Shown here in pieces: positions 1 through 11,258 of a stretch of 64,000 nucleotides of DNA. This DNA comes from Oscarella lobularis (taxonomy: Eukaryota > Porifera > Homoscleromorpha > Homosclerophorida > Oscarellidae): NCBI RefSeq assembly GCF_947507565.1, contig NC_089186.1, positions 248,001 to 312,000 on the forward strand, written 5' to 3'. Position numbers and translations under genes: made by a program. Under the pieces are notes generated by a model. That model was not told where the DNA came from. It saw only the letters and a program-made list of their open reading frames with translations, and did not search any database. Position 1 is the stretch's first letter. Each line of letters begins with the position of its first letter.

Positions 1-811
1 GGCACCGAATATTCGTTCGAGAAGCGCGACGAAGTTCTGGTCGACGTACGTGCCGCCCCACGCGCCGCCCGTTGCGCAGTGGAGCTCCTTCACCGTTCCG
101 TTGGGGAGAATTTCATGCACGGCGACGTCGGCCGTGCCGCCGCCCAGATCGGCGAGCACGTAGCGTTTGCCCGGTTGAATTGCCTCGCTGATTCTCTCCT
201 CGTCGCGACCGATGTCCTGTAGCGATTTGCAGTAGATGGAGGCGGACTCTGGCTCCAAGGCGATCTTCACGCGATCCGGTTCTCTTTGGGAGGCAAGTCC
301 GGCCTGAGAAATTAATAGTCAGAAAATAACCCCAGAAATGAACAGTAAAACATTCCAATTATGACGTCAAAAATGTGACGTCATACTTATGACGTCATAT
401 ATTCGGAATGTCTTCTTTTTACCTCGTACGCCGCTTCTCTCATCATCTGCTTCGCCGCGTTGTTCCAAATTGCCGGCACGGTGATCACCCACTTGATGTC
501 CGTGACGCCGATCTCCGATTCGGTTGCCTGGCCGTAATCGCGAATAGCGGCATCGCGGAAGAAACGTAGGACGTGCGAGAAGACGGTTGCGAGCGGCAAG
601 GCGCGTCCGTTCGCCGCGGCGACCTGCGTCTTGCGAGACAACGCCTAGAAGGGTCGAGTCGAGACGTCATGTGACGCGAATGGAACCCCGCAAACTCACT
701 CTCTCGGAATGGAGACTCATTTTGAATCGCTCAAAGAACAACCATTCCTTCTGCTCGCGTCCGTTGAGCTCCCTGTTGTAGTACTCCATCGCTTCGCCGC
801 CGAACGAATGG

Positions 812-816
812 AAAGC
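812..816. repeat. Target-site duplication, left copy (AAAGC)
   Basis: The five bases AAAGC flank the element here and again at 5734-5738. Removing the element with one copy leaves a continuous HSPA12 reading frame across the junction. Five-base duplications fall within the 4-6 bp range reported for Ginger elements. Confidence 0.85.
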
Positions 817-1353
817 TGTGAAGTCACTATATTAGAACGGGACTATATTAGAACAGCAACGCCCAATGATGTAAGGTGCTTGCGCAGTAGCAAACTAGGT
901 TAAGATACGTAACCACCCCTGACAACGGCCCCGTAACTCAATTAGCGATTTTCAGCAAAGTTTTACGACGTTTTACACCGGCATACATACTGCACAGTGA
1001 TGAATTTTATTTTTTATTGATTGGGACGCCTTGTCATGCCGAGAAGGTGAAAATAGAACAATAACTTTCTGTTCTAATATAGTCCTGTTCTAATATAGTA
1101 CCTTCTAAGATGGCACTATTTTAGAACAGGGTCTATTTTAGAACAACCTCTTATCAGTGCAGAAGCAACGAAAACTCATGCCTGTCACCGCCTGGTAGCT
1201 ACCGTGCATGGCCTGCATGGCCTGCATGGGTGCACGTTGGGACCGAGTCTGTTCTAATATAGTCCTGTTCTAATATAGTTCCTTCTAAGATGGCACTATT
1301 TTAGAACAGGGTCTATTTTAGAACACACCGAACAAACGTTTTACGAATGTTTT
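817..1353 (+). repeat. Left terminal inverted repeat of the Ginger element, with internal sub-repeats
   Basis: The repeat of about 537 bp pairs with 5198-5733. Inside it a block of about 76 bp occurs twice (1070-1145 and 1250-1325), and the short word ACTATATTAGAAC or its reverse complement recurs at the tip and in both blocks. Clustered copies of one word are what binding sites for the element's own transposase would look like; that role is inferred. Confidence 0.85.
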
Positions 1354-1571
1354 CCTTTCATGCATGAATAACGAGAATACTTAGTTTTCGCTGAACGTTA
1401 GCGATTACTGTAAGTATGTCAAAGTAGACGTGAAAACGTCAAACGTTCGCGCTTACTAAACACCGGTAACTTACTAGCTAATTGTACCGCGTCAAAGGAC
1501 GCAACTTAACTGAACGTCAACACAACTCTTCTTAAGTTAGTTTTACTTTTAGCCGCTTATTCTGTCTGGGA

Positions 1572-4500
1572 CTACTTCTTTCTCTCCGTTCTTCCGGGCG
1601 TGGTTTTCCAATAGGGACCAGGCCGATTGTCAATGAGCTGGTCAAACTCACGATAAAGTCTTTTGAAATTGTCTTTGACATATTCCAAGTCGACATAAAT
1701 TGCCCAGGTGACATGATAGGGGTCGTTGCACAGCTCCGTAGCTTCTTTTTTCAGCGGAGTGATAGTTGGACGCTTCATCCCGTCATACTGCAGCCATTCG
1801 TTTTCTTTCACACGGAAGATAGCGCAGAAATGACCCCCGTTATCGGTTGCAACGGAAACCATTGCAAGTACGAACCTTTCAACAGTACATAAATTGTGAA
1901 TTGTCACTCATTTTATATTGTATATTACCTTTTTCCAGCTGGGTGCCCGGGTGGAAGTATTACAACTTTCTCAATTTCATTGAAGGAAATGTGGAATCCA
2001 ACCCTGCAAGTACCAAGGTAACAACATTTAAAATTAGGATAAAGGTTACGCGTGCAAAATATGTTTGTACCCGAAAAGATTCACAACCACAAATGGGTTC
2101 CACGACTTGACTTCGCGGGTAACGTGAATTGAATTACTTTTTCCGCATGCCGTGCAACTATTGGTACGAGACCGTTTGAAGAACTCCGCAAACCGACCGG
2201 CTATGCTTCTCACATTAGGTGGACCCCTGTAAAGATGTAAATCATATCTACACAGCATTATTTTATTAGGTCGTTGCATACCCCACAGTAATTGTTCGTC
2301 TTCTGAACGAAGTGACCGGATGGGGGCAGTGTTCATTTACACATCTCCACGTTTCTACCCCTTCAATCGATGCAGCGGAAGATATAGCGAAGATGTCGAA
2401 GAAACGATCGGACTCTCCGCCAAGGCAATTGACAAACGTTCCTCGATCTACCTCATCATATTGGCCAGTCTCCTTTAGCCATGTTAGTTTAGCATCTCCC
2501 CACTCATTTTTGTTGCAGAGGGAAACAACATGAACAAGCAGAGCAATCGTTAAGTCTTTTTGAGCTAGATTTTTAAGCAACTCAGATACTGCTGCGATCC
2601 CATTAAGAAGAAAAGCAAAGAAGGTGATTGGTCCATCAAGTGGGCAAGAGTTGGCTAGTTTCAGTCCGTCTTTTGTTGATTCACCCCAGGTTGCCGTCTT
2701 AAACAACTCTTGACCGTCTTCTTGGCGGCCTCCATCAGTTTTGCTTTTCAAATCCTCGACAGATACGTAATGGTATTGACCGAGATGGCCAATTATAAGC
2801 TGTTGGGTTTCTTCATTAGGATTGTCAGGAGAAACAAGGGTTACTTGATGATCAATGGACGACTCGAAAATGACGATTTCGACATTCAGAGCGTTTGCTA
2901 TTGCGTGAATGTCAATGTGGTCTCCCCACACTCCTGGTTGCGAAATTTGATTGAGGTAGTCATCAACGGACATGTTTGGAAGGAAATCCTGGTAATGGTG
3001 AGCGTGTCCTTTGATATATTGCGCTGCAATTTCTCTCATGAGATCACCTTTCCGTTTATCGCCAAAATACTGATGAGCTAAACTAAGGAAAAGACAATCG
3101 CCGCCACCACCAACGTCCAATGGCTGAAGGCCTATTGACATCAAATTGTTTTCAAGCGTACGTAAATCTTGCGAAGTTTTCTTCCCTTTTCTCTTTGTAG
3201 GTTGGCGGCGAAGGCCCCTGTGCTCCGGTTTAAACACTATCTTGTCCAAACCTTCCAGAACGTTTATTAAGTCAGAGGGGATAGATGCTTTGCAGCCTTG
3301 TTTCCTTGCAGCTGACCATAGCGTGCCCGATTCACCGGCTTTGTCAAATGTTGACGTTTGGAACCTCTCCCGACGGTCTTTTTCGTCCTTTCGACAGCGA
3401 GATGTTATGTTCCGCACATTAAAATTTCCAGTCTTTCGTGCTTTCTTTCCCTGGGTAGTTGTACAAATGTAAGACACGAGATAGCTGTTGCCTCTGACGT
3501 TTTTTTTAAGAATCGTGCCCTTTTGTACTAGTGATGTCCTGTTGCCCTTTGGTCTTCGAGACGATGATGGTAATCGAACAAGTACTTCGTCCCCAGCCAC
3601 GTAAGGCGTTGACATTTGGTAGCTAGGTTGGAAAGATTTAAGCTTCTCAGCTGCCTTGGCTGACGCACGACTGGCTGTCTTCTGAGTGGAAATGGCCTGT
3701 TTGTAGTGCAATAACGCCTCACTGCCGCTCCGGGAAACACCATTGTCATCCGAAGGCTCAATATCAGAATCAGTTTCATCTTCATCATCGCCATCGCGAT
3801 CATGCTCCGATTCATCAGATTCAGTTGATGCAACTTTTTCAGTTGTAGATTTTCCAATGACGTTGAGCCTTCTTCCAAAAAACACTTCGGCCGGAGACAG
3901 TTTCCCAAGACTCGCATGGCTACCGTTATAAAGATCCTGGTATGCCTGTATATTGTCCGCCCACGAAAACGCCGCGTTTTTCTCTCTCGACAGTATAGAG
4001 TCTCGAAGAAAACGACGCTTCCATGTGCCATGGGACCTTTCAACTTTTCCCTGGCTTTGAGGGTGATATGGCGTTGATCGAATGATTGTAATTTTTTCTC
4101 GTTTGCAATAGTCGTCAACGCTGCCGCGGAACTCAGTTCCCCTATCGCACTGCAAAATGCCGGGCTTGCCAATGATGCTGTAACATGTTGAGAGTTCTGC
4201 GGCAACGACATCGGAATGCTTACTTTCCAATCTCCGCAGAATAAGGAATCTTGAAAAGACATCAATAATTCCAAGAACGTACCTGTAAGTTCTGCCATTG
4301 CTAGCTGTTGAAGGCGAGGAAGAAAAATCGACCAAATCAACTTGATGCCTTCCCATAGGTCGTCTGGATTCCACTGGCGCAATAGGTCCCTTGTTTCTGA
4401 ACTTTGGATCCAACTTGTAGTGGTCTTCGTTAGAGTTGAGCCACTCTTGAATTCTCTTCTTGGAGATTCCCGCGTAGTGCTCCGCGATACGGCTGCACAG

Positions 4501-5096
4501 CTTCAGTGATCCTTCGCCCTTTGTCACGTCGTAGTACCACGAAATGATCCTGTTAACGTCGGCATCCCGAAGGGCAATTTGGCGTTTACCAGTAAACGGA
4601 TGGACAAACACTAAGGACTCGATCTCCCTCGCATCGCATGGAGAGAAAAATTTTTCAAAACGTAGTACGTTTCTCTGAAAGTAGTTGTAAGCGGCCTTGT
4701 CTCTAGCAAATGATGGTGAGTCCCGAGACAGCGTGGGACACTTGCCCTTTCTCACACAATCCCTCAGAATGCCATAGACGTTATCAGGAATGCAGCCAAA
4801 ACCACGCCCTTTGCTGTCCCGTCCAACGGCTGCTCGCTCACGCTTCGACCTATTCGTCTCACGAGATCGACGCGTCTCGTCGTTTGCGTCACTAGAACTT
4901 CCGCTAGCGCTCTACAGCATGCAATAGAAATTGTTTCAGCCATTATAACGACGGCCACGCTGAGGATGCCACGCCATTGACGTGGCAGAGGGTCAGAGCT
5001 TACCTCAGAGCTTGAACCTCCTCTAATTTGAGTAGGAAGGCTGAAAACGATGAGAAGGACGATCGAACAAAAGAAGAAAGCGACAGAGCGAGACAT
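1572..5096 (-). CDS. Ginger transposase: integrase core + OTU peptidase + USP-like C-terminal exons
   Basis: The likely model has five exons: 5096-5004, 4911-2282, 2226-2071, 2003-1929 and 1875-1572, with GT-AG introns and matching phases. The large exon holds an integrase core: QVDLVDF supplies the first Asp, QCDRGTEF the second and QGKVERSHG the Glu, with 34 residues between the second Asp and the Glu. It then has an OTU cysteine protease signature (GGGGDCLFLSLA and a later HYVSV carrying the candidate catalytic His). The last exons have a two-cysteine CTAC motif, a hydrophobic FVVVNLF strand and GGHFCAIF followed by LQYDG, like the His box of ubiquitin-specific proteases; no USP Cys box is seen. 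The first exon reads like a hydrophobic leader (MSRSVAFFFCSIVLL), odd for a transposase, so its inclusion is the weakest part. Confidence 0.75.
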
Positions 5097-5197
5097 GACT
5101 GATGAAGAGTGAGTCCCTGATGTCGCGTGGTCGTGGAAACCTTCCCACGGTGCAACGCTTGGCATTGCACGTCCATTTGTTCGAATTAGTATATATT

Positions 5198-5733
5198 AAA
5201 CATTCGTAAAACGTTTGTTCGGTGTGTTCTAAAATAGACCCTGTTCTAAAATAGTGCCATCTTAGAAGGAACTATATTAGAACAGGACTATATTAGAACA
5301 GACTCGGTCCCAACGTGCACCCATGCAGGCCATGCAGGCCATGCACGGTAGCTACCAGGCGGTGACAGGCATGAGTTTTCGTTGCTTCTGCACTGATAAG
5401 AGGTTGTTCTAAAATAGACCCTGTTCTAAAATAGTGCCATCTTAGAAGGTACTATATTAGAACAGGACTATATTAGAACAGAAAGTTATTGTTCTATTTT
5501 CACCTTCTCGGCATGACAAGGCGTCCCAATCAATAAAAAATAAAATTCATCACTGTGCAGTATGTATGCCGGTGTAAAACGTCGTAAAACTTTGCTGAAA
5601 ATCGCTAATTGAGTTACGGGGCCGTTGTCAGGGGTGGTTACGTATCTTAACCTAGTTTGCTACTGCGCAAGCACCTTACATCATTGGGCGTTGCTGTTCT
5701 AATATAGTCCCGTTCTAATATAGTGACTTCACA
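5198..5733 (-). repeat. Right terminal inverted repeat of the Ginger element
   Basis: Reverse complement of 817-1353, with the same internal sub-repeats. No differences beyond isolated bases were noticed by eye. It ends GACTTCACA at 5733. Confidence 0.85.
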
Positions 5734-5738
5734 AAAGC
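5734..5738. repeat. Target-site duplication, right copy (AAAGC)
   Basis: Matches 812-816. The bases are part of the codons for the Ala-Phe pair of HSPA12 gene A exon 1. Confidence 0.85.
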
Positions 5739-6229
5739 GCCGTTCGGTTTGAGAAGAAGACACGTCGGAACTTTGCACGGGCTCGGACCGCTTTCGAGCG
5801 GGCGACATCGATCCGTCTGACGCATGGCGTAGATGTTATAGCGATCGCTTTCGAACGAGAACGCGTAGCCGCTGAACGCCGTGCCGATGTCGATTGCGAC
5901 GATGACGTGGCCGTCAACGACCCCCGCCGCCGTCGCCGTCGCGGCGGCTCCGTAGTCGCGGCTGACTAGCGTCGTCGCATACGAGTCCTCGACGCGACGG
6001 CTCGTTATGAGACTTCGACTCGTGGCGCTTGTGAACCAGCTTTTGTCCGCTAGGTGGTTTGCCATTGTTGGATGCGGAAAAGCGCTTGGACCAAAGTGCC
6101 CCTCCCTCTGAGACTCCCTCTGAGTCACGATAATTTGATTTTCGCTTTCAGTCTTTTTGCTGTCAGTCACTCTTCATCAATTATCAATTACAGCAAAAGG
6201 AGACCCGTACGTCGCTTGTCATTTAATAA

Positions 6230-8161
6230 TTACACTGTCGCTTGGAAAACACCCGTCACTACCTTACTTTTGACCAGGACTCGCTTCGCGAGCGTATCCA
6301 CCAGCAACGGCCAGACGACGTACTTTATTGTTGTATTATTCGGATCTGATCCGTAGGCACGCTCGTGTCGTCGTTCGTCAAACGTCAAGTGATTGTCAGC
6401 AAAGATGAGGTCGAGGCAATCCTGTTGAAGGACAATGTCCCACACGACGGGCACACATTTTTCAATAAATCCATAAACGGCTTCGTTCAAATTTCGATAC
6501 ACTCTGAAGTGGTTTTTCTCAACAAAGGTTAAAGCACTCTAACAAAAGACAATGCCAGTCTGTTCTAGGTAGTGAACGGTGTATAATATAAAGTACCATT
6601 AGAATGTCAGTGTGAATGTCTCCTATTTGACCACTAGATGCTACCTTGCACAGCTGAATGACACAATTGTTGACGGTCTTATCAGCTTGAAAACTCGGAG
6701 AATCCGAGACTTCCAGCTTCATGGCCTTCTTGAGCGTTTTGCCCATGGTCTGAAGGTGAGACTGCGTCATCGACAGTACAGTCTACATAGAAGATATTGG
6801 AAGATGCGTGAATGGCAATTGTACGTATGGTACTGTACCTTTACCAGACTTAGAATAAACCCGGTACATTTCTCAACATCGAATTTCTCTTTTTCAAGGT
6901 CTTCAGCAGATGAAGATAGTTGATGGCTATGCAGAAATAAATCGTTAAAGCGCTTGGCCACTACACTCGGACGAGAGGGATCGGAAATCTTCTCTTTTTC
7001 CACCTTCCTTGTCCTGCTTAGCTTCTCCTAAACACAATATAAATTATTATTATTATTATTATTAGATCCTTTCAAAAGCACGTGCCTCAGCTGATGCCAA
7101 TCGCTTATGCAATTCTCGAATTTTAAAATCCCTCTTCTCTAGTTCTTCCTGCGTAGCAAAATTATTATAGCCTTTTTCCTCCCCTCAGTATGACCCACAA
7201 CCTCATATCGACGTTTGGCGTCATCCAACTCTTTCCTGAGCTCAGAGACGTCCTAAGCAGAAGATATTTAATTAATTAATACATAAAATGAAATAGGGGT
7301 ACCAAGCGAGATTCTGACTCAGTCTTATCTTGCAAACCATTTTCTTCCGGTTTCACCTGAAGGACACCTCAGTTAACAAGTTCTTCAAAACACGAATTAA
7401 AAACCCACTTTATCTCGGTCATTTTGATCTGAACGAGACGTTGCTATGGCCCGTTTTGGATCAGGGAAATCTGTTTCAGATTTCCGTTTTCGTTCCACAA
7501 GGTGTGGTGTAATGCATTTGCACCCGTAGTGCCACAACGGTACAAATCGCTCTTGGGGATTTTGAAGACATCGCTCAAAAGATCCGTTGTCACAGTAGCA
7601 GTCGCCAGGGGCAGTCCTCCGCAACGACTTGAGCCGGATGATCAAACGCAAGAGGTGAGGATTCGACATATAATTCTTATGGACCACTTCTCCATTGGCT
7701 TCTCTTACGGAACATTTGCAGTTGTCATTGTGCTGAGAGTAACGTCTGTAGCATGGAAAGACGTCTGCACGTCTTAGGGTGTCCGCCTCGAGTGAAAATT
7801 CGTCGACGTTTACACAGTACGTCTCATAAGACAACACCCCTTTTGACTGAGGTATAGACCAGCAGAAAGTCCTATGACGAATTAGATTAGGTGAACCGGT
7901 CACTAGAAGCACGAGTTCTTCGAAGAAGGCTGGCACATCGGACTCCGGAGCTGCGAGAAAGGCTTCCTTCGTGCATTTTCTCAGCTCTGCCTTCTCGATA
8001 AGAGTTACGCCGTCTAGAAGGCCTTCTGCCATTGATTCGGCAATCCAGAGCTGCGCGTCACGGAAAAAACGCCGGCAGATCTTGTCTGCTCGCCTCCGTC
8101 GACGTCTTACTGTGATGGCAGATTTACTTCCATCTTCTGCATCTGCTTGCGGCGTAGTCAT
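6230..8161 (-). CDS. M1: coiled-coil protein with MIEAP-like C-terminal domain
   Basis: Exon 1 starts at ATG 8161 (MTTPQADAEDGS) and runs to about 7409. It encodes a basic stretch and a Cys-containing helical region of unknown fold. Short exons at about 7250-7070 give heptad-like helices (DVSELRKELDDAKRR). The exons at about 7030-6845, 6780-6600 and 6540-6230 form the C-terminal domain: SDPSRPSVVAKRFNDLF, a middle helical exon, then FIEKCVPVVWDIVLQ, YVVWPLL and VLVKSKVVTG. Human SPATA18 ends similarly, with a VWPAL motif and then KGEAVT. Its product drives removal of damaged mitochondrial material; the same role here is inference. The stop is 164 bp upstream of the HSPA12 gene A start on the same strand. 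Exact inner exon borders are uncertain. Confidence 0.75.
7043..7063. repeat. ATT microsatellite in an M1 intron
   Basis: Seven perfect ATT units within a probable intron of M1. No function is implied. Confidence 0.9.
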
Positions 8162-8343
8162 CTTCGAAAGACGCGAAGAACCCAGGATACGGAGAAAGGT
8201 CCTCAAAAGGGGCCCAACTTTCAAGAAAGTGCGTTAGACCCCGAACCAAAACCAGGAAATCGAAAGCGAGATGATCGAATTAAAGTGTCACAAGAAGGCA
8301 GACACTTGCATCAGTGCAGCATCACGCGCGACCGTGCCCTTGC
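8162..8343. promoter_or_regulatory. Divergent promoter region between M1 and HSPA12 gene B
   Basis: Only about 180 bp separates the start codons of two genes transcribed away from each other, so both promoters must lie here or in the first transcribed bases. Related stretches recur at about 14200-14280 and 17420-17510, where both genes have decayed, including the phrase AAAAAGGGGCCC (AAAAGGGGCCC here). No TATA box is evident. Confidence 0.55.
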
Positions 8344-10277
8344 ATGAGTAAGGCTTCATATATGTCTGACGTGAAATATACCATCGAAGACCTCGAGCCC
8401 GAATACGACGCCGTCGTCGCAATCGACTTCGGCACAGCAAACAGCGGTTTCATGTTCTCGCTGAAAAAATTTCCGAAGAAAGTCAAACGGCCCGCGACGG
8501 AGATCAACGTCCCAACGATCATTCTACTCACGCCTAAGAAAGAGTTCCACTCGTTCGGCGAAGCGGCGCGCAGTCACGTACTATCGCTCTCAAAAGAGGA
8601 AGCGCAAAAGTGGTTCTACTTTGAAAGATTCAAGATGGAACTGCACGCGACTAAGGTTGGGGACTTCTCCTAGTAATGGGGGACTCGATTTTAAAATTGA
8701 ATTAATTATTACCAGAATCTCAGCGACGAAACGTGGATCAAGGCGAGGAACGAAAAGGAGATAAAAGCAATAGTCGTCTTCAGCCACGCTCTCGTCCATT
8801 TCAAAGAAACGGCGGAGAGAGCAATCGGTCGATCCTGCTTCGGCATGGAAAGTCAAAAAATCAAATGGGTTCTCACCGTGCCCGCGATATGGACTCAAAG
8901 AGCGCGACAATTTATGAGAAACGCTGCTTACCAGGTGAGTGACATCATAAACCCAGAGAGAGAAAGGCGTATACATATAGTCAACAGGCTGGGCTAGCCA
9001 GCCCCGACGAACCCAAGCGCATTGTCATTGCTCTAGAACCCGAAGTGGCAAGCCTCTACGTCCGCACGTCGCCACCCCCCTCTAAGCAGAGCTCAGCCTC
9101 TGAGAAGGTAAATCGTCTTAAAGTATTTACCCGTACCTGTACTACCTGTACGTCACTTGGCCTTCAGAAAACGATCTCGCTTCGCGATCCCTACCTGATT
9201 GCTGATTGTGGCGGCGGCACCGTCGACTGCACCGTCCACGAGCCGAGAGACGACGGCTATCTCGTCGAGAGGTGTCTGCCGTCGGGCGGACCGTGGGGAT
9301 CGCTCCGAGTCGATGAAAACTTCGAGAAGCTTCTGGGGAACATCCTAGGCTTCGATGTGATACGAGAAATGAAAATGAGCGTACCGGCCGACTGGAGCGA
9401 CGTGATGCAGAAATTCGAAATGGAAAAAATGAAGGCGACGACGGACGACGATCAAAGCTTCTGCGTACGCCTTCCCAAAGACCTCCAGCAAGTTCACGCA
9501 GACTTCGGCGACGGCGATTCCATCGAAAAAAAATTAGACAATTACAATCAGAACCACGCGGAAGAGGGTGAAAAAATCACGCTGCATCGAGGAGGCACTC
9601 TCATGTTCAAGGCTCCGACTATGCGAAAATTAATCGATCCCGTAATCGATCGAATAGTCGAGCACATCGACGAATTGCTAAAGCTAGGAGAGCTCGAAAC
9701 GGTGCGCAGTCTCATCGTTGTCGGCGGTTTCGCGAATTCAGTCATTCTTCAAGAGGCGCTCAAGAGTCGTTTCGCCGATCGCGTCAAAGTCGTCGTTCCC
9801 AAAGATCCGTCCGTTGCCGTTCTGTACGGCGCCGTGCTCTTCGGTCACAATATGCGAGCCATAGCCGAGCGACGATCCGCGTACACGTACGGCGTATCGA
9901 AGCTCGAGAAATTGCCCGAGGACGAGGTCGAAGCGGATAGGAAATTTCGTCACAACGTCTTTGATACGTTCGTTCGAGTCAATGAGTCCGTTGGCGTGGA
10001 TGACGTCGTTAGGCGACGGTACCAAACGTGCGATCCAGGGCAACTGCGAGTGACGTTCGGCGTCTATCGGAGCAAATGCGAGGAGGTTGCGTATACGACG
10101 GATGAAGGCGTGGAGGCATGTGGACGAATTGAGATTAAATTGAGATCGCGTCGTAGTGATGGTCACGGCTGCGTCGACGTCGCCATGAAGTTCGGGCGGA
10201 CGGAAATCGAGGTGACGGCGAAGGACGTCGGCGCGACGCGCGGCGGTCGATGTAAAGTCGAACTGTTGATGATTTGA
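8344..10277 (+). CDS. HSPA12: HSPA12-like gene B
   Basis: Three exons: 8344-8655, 8716-8934 and 8988-10277, about 606 residues, with introns of 60 and 53 bp. Exon 1 has AIDFGTANSGFMFS (phosphate 1); exon 2 has WVLTVPAIWTQRARQFM; exon 3 has IALEPEVASLY, ADCGGGTVDCTVH (phosphate 2), PSGGPWGS and IVVGGFANS (adenosine motif). B and C form a subfamily distinct from the minus-strand genes, with PSGGPWGS in place of ATGGAWGG. Bases 9108-9167 look like a possible 60-bp intron (GTAAAT to TTCAG), but the frame stays open through them and gene C has no clear equivalent, so I leave them coding. The protein is shorter than human HSPA12A (675 residues) because it lacks the insert after the second exon. Confidence 0.92.
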
Positions 10278-10467
10278 AAAAAAACAGAATATTTTAGACC
10301 AAAATTAACTCATTAAAATTAGAATTAATTAAAGATGTTTACTGGACTTACGTCTTTTCTGTCTGGCTGCTGACTCTTTCAATAGCCCAGACTTCTCTCT
10401 TTCTCTTCACATCAGACTTGAAGCTTTGCACAGCGCCTAAAGTCAAGGTCTTTCACCTATCAAGCCT
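10278..10467. other. 3' flank of gene B, duplicated downstream
   Basis: This AT-rich flank and part of the TPR fragment that follows are repeated, with small deletions, at about 13795-14100 and 16837-17150. It marks the edge of a segment copied with the HSPA12 3' end. Confidence 0.6.
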
Positions 10468-10858
10468 TTACTGTAGACTACCAGTACCAACGATGATCAT
10501 TGTGCTGGCTGCGTCTCGAGCTTCAGTGAAGAATTGACACTGAAGGCCTCGTTTGGCGATGCCTCTTTCGATAGATCCGAGACGATAATAGGCCACGGAA
10601 CGATTATTGAAGAAAGTGAAATTTCCTAGCTGCGAGTCCAAATCGAGAGCCGATGTCATGTACCTGACAGCTTTTTCGTAGTCGCCTTCCTTTAGAGCTC
10701 TGCTTCCGATCGCTGCATCGGCCTTTGCCTGTGCAGAAAGCGTCGAGGGGGCGAAGGATCCTCAAAAGAGGCCTCACCTGCAACTGACGCTCGTTTATTT
10801 CTAGTGAGTCGGAACCTTCGGAGAATTCCCGTTTTAGAATTTCGACTAGCTTTGCCAT
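10468..10858 (-). CDS. Short TPR-repeat protein or fragment
   Basis: Exon 1 starts at ATG 10858 (MAKLVEILKREF) and ends QLQ at about 10779. A 47-bp intron (GTGAGG to CACAG) joins it to an exon ending at 10468. Exon 2 shows one clear tetratricopeptide unit: an AIGSRALKEGDYEKAVRYM helix then FFNNRSVAYYRLG. One TPR is fewer than functional TPR domains usually have, so this is probably the N-terminal end of a larger ancestral gene. Its 3' sequence recurs in the decayed copies near 14.05 and 17.1 kb, so it belongs to the duplicated segment. Whether it is still expressed cannot be judged. Confidence 0.5.
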
Positions 10859-11060
10859 TCACGCCTGTTTTTGCTCCTCGAAGGTGACGTAGCGCGCGGT
10901 ATACAAAGAAGCACGTGCCACAAATTTATTCACTTGACATTTCAAATAAAAAATAATTAAAATCGTGTACTTTTAATTAATCCGTTCGTATGTGCACTTC
11001 GAAAGAGACGATGATGCGAAAAAATGCGGTGAGGCCCCCTTTGGGGAATAGAAAGCGTAC

Positions 11061-11144
11061 CGTCGCACTGTTCCGATATTTCCACGGTTTCTCCGAACTG
11101 CAGCGTGAATTTTCGATCGCTATGCGCTTCGTAGTTGTAGATCA
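11061..11144 (-). pseudogene. Isolated SH3-like exon resembling DOCK-family N-termini
   Basis: Between an acceptor (TTTTTTAG) and a donor (GTACGC), 84 bases encode IYNYEAHSDRKFTLQF followed by a GETVEISEQCDG stretch. This is close to the start of an SH3 domain, and the EQCDG end recalls the DOCK-family SH3, which continues WYRG. No following exon with WYRG is visible on either side. I read it as a stray exon or gene fragment. The exon call rests on splice signals and residue pattern alone. Confidence 0.35.
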
Positions 11145-11258
11145 CTAAAAAAATGGAGGCAAAAGTCGATCGGCGACGTCCGCGTGGACGGATCCGCCTT
11201 TCTCGTCGCGAAAAACGACACCGAATCGTTCGTACTCTTATCGACGACGTAGTTTGCA

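Larger units (their letters stand above)
817..5733 (-). mobile_element. Ginger-type integrase DNA transposon, 4.9 kb, looks whole
   Basis: The element is bounded by long terminal inverted repeats (817-1353 and 5198-5733) that begin TGTGAAGTC and end GACTTCACA, and by a 5-bp target-site duplication. TGT...ACA ends, long inverted repeats and a transposase resembling Gypsy-type integrase with an OTU peptidase domain are known features of Ginger1 cut-and-paste elements. One transposase gene lies on the minus strand between the repeats. There is no reverse transcriptase, no polymerase B and no capsid gene, which separates it from LTR elements and Polintons. The two repeats look almost identical by eye and the coding exons are open, so the copy is young. 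It sits inside exon 1 of HSPA12 gene A. Confidence 0.87.
1..6065 (-). pseudogene. HSPA12: HSPA12-like gene A, split by a transposon, runs off the window
   Basis: This is an Hsp70-family HSPA12-type ATPase domain protein. Exon 1 starts at ATG 6065 and carries the phosphate-1 loop AIDIGTAFSGYA; its 3' part is at 700-816. Exon 2 is 423-644 (222 bp, with WVITVPAIW), and exon 3 starts at 303 and leaves the window at base 1 (LADLGGGTADVAVH, then ATGGAWGG). A DNA transposon occupies 817-5733 inside exon 1, between the codons for PNGAF and HSFGGEA. Apart from it every exon is open and splice sites are good (donor GTGAGT at 699, acceptor CTAG at 645). The gene is therefore interrupted rather than decayed, which points to a recent or polymorphic insertion. 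M1 lies 164 bp upstream on the same strand. Confidence 0.88.

Noticed and set aside
817-5733. LTR retroelement or Polinton
   Set aside because: The integrase-like core first suggested this, but there is no reverse transcriptase, polymerase or capsid gene, and the ends are inverted, not direct, repeats with a 5-bp target duplication. Ginger fits better.
9108-9167. Extra intron in HSPA12 gene B
   Set aside because: Good GT and AG ends and a length of 60 bp, but the length is a multiple of three, the frame is open and gene C has no clear equivalent; left as coding with a note.
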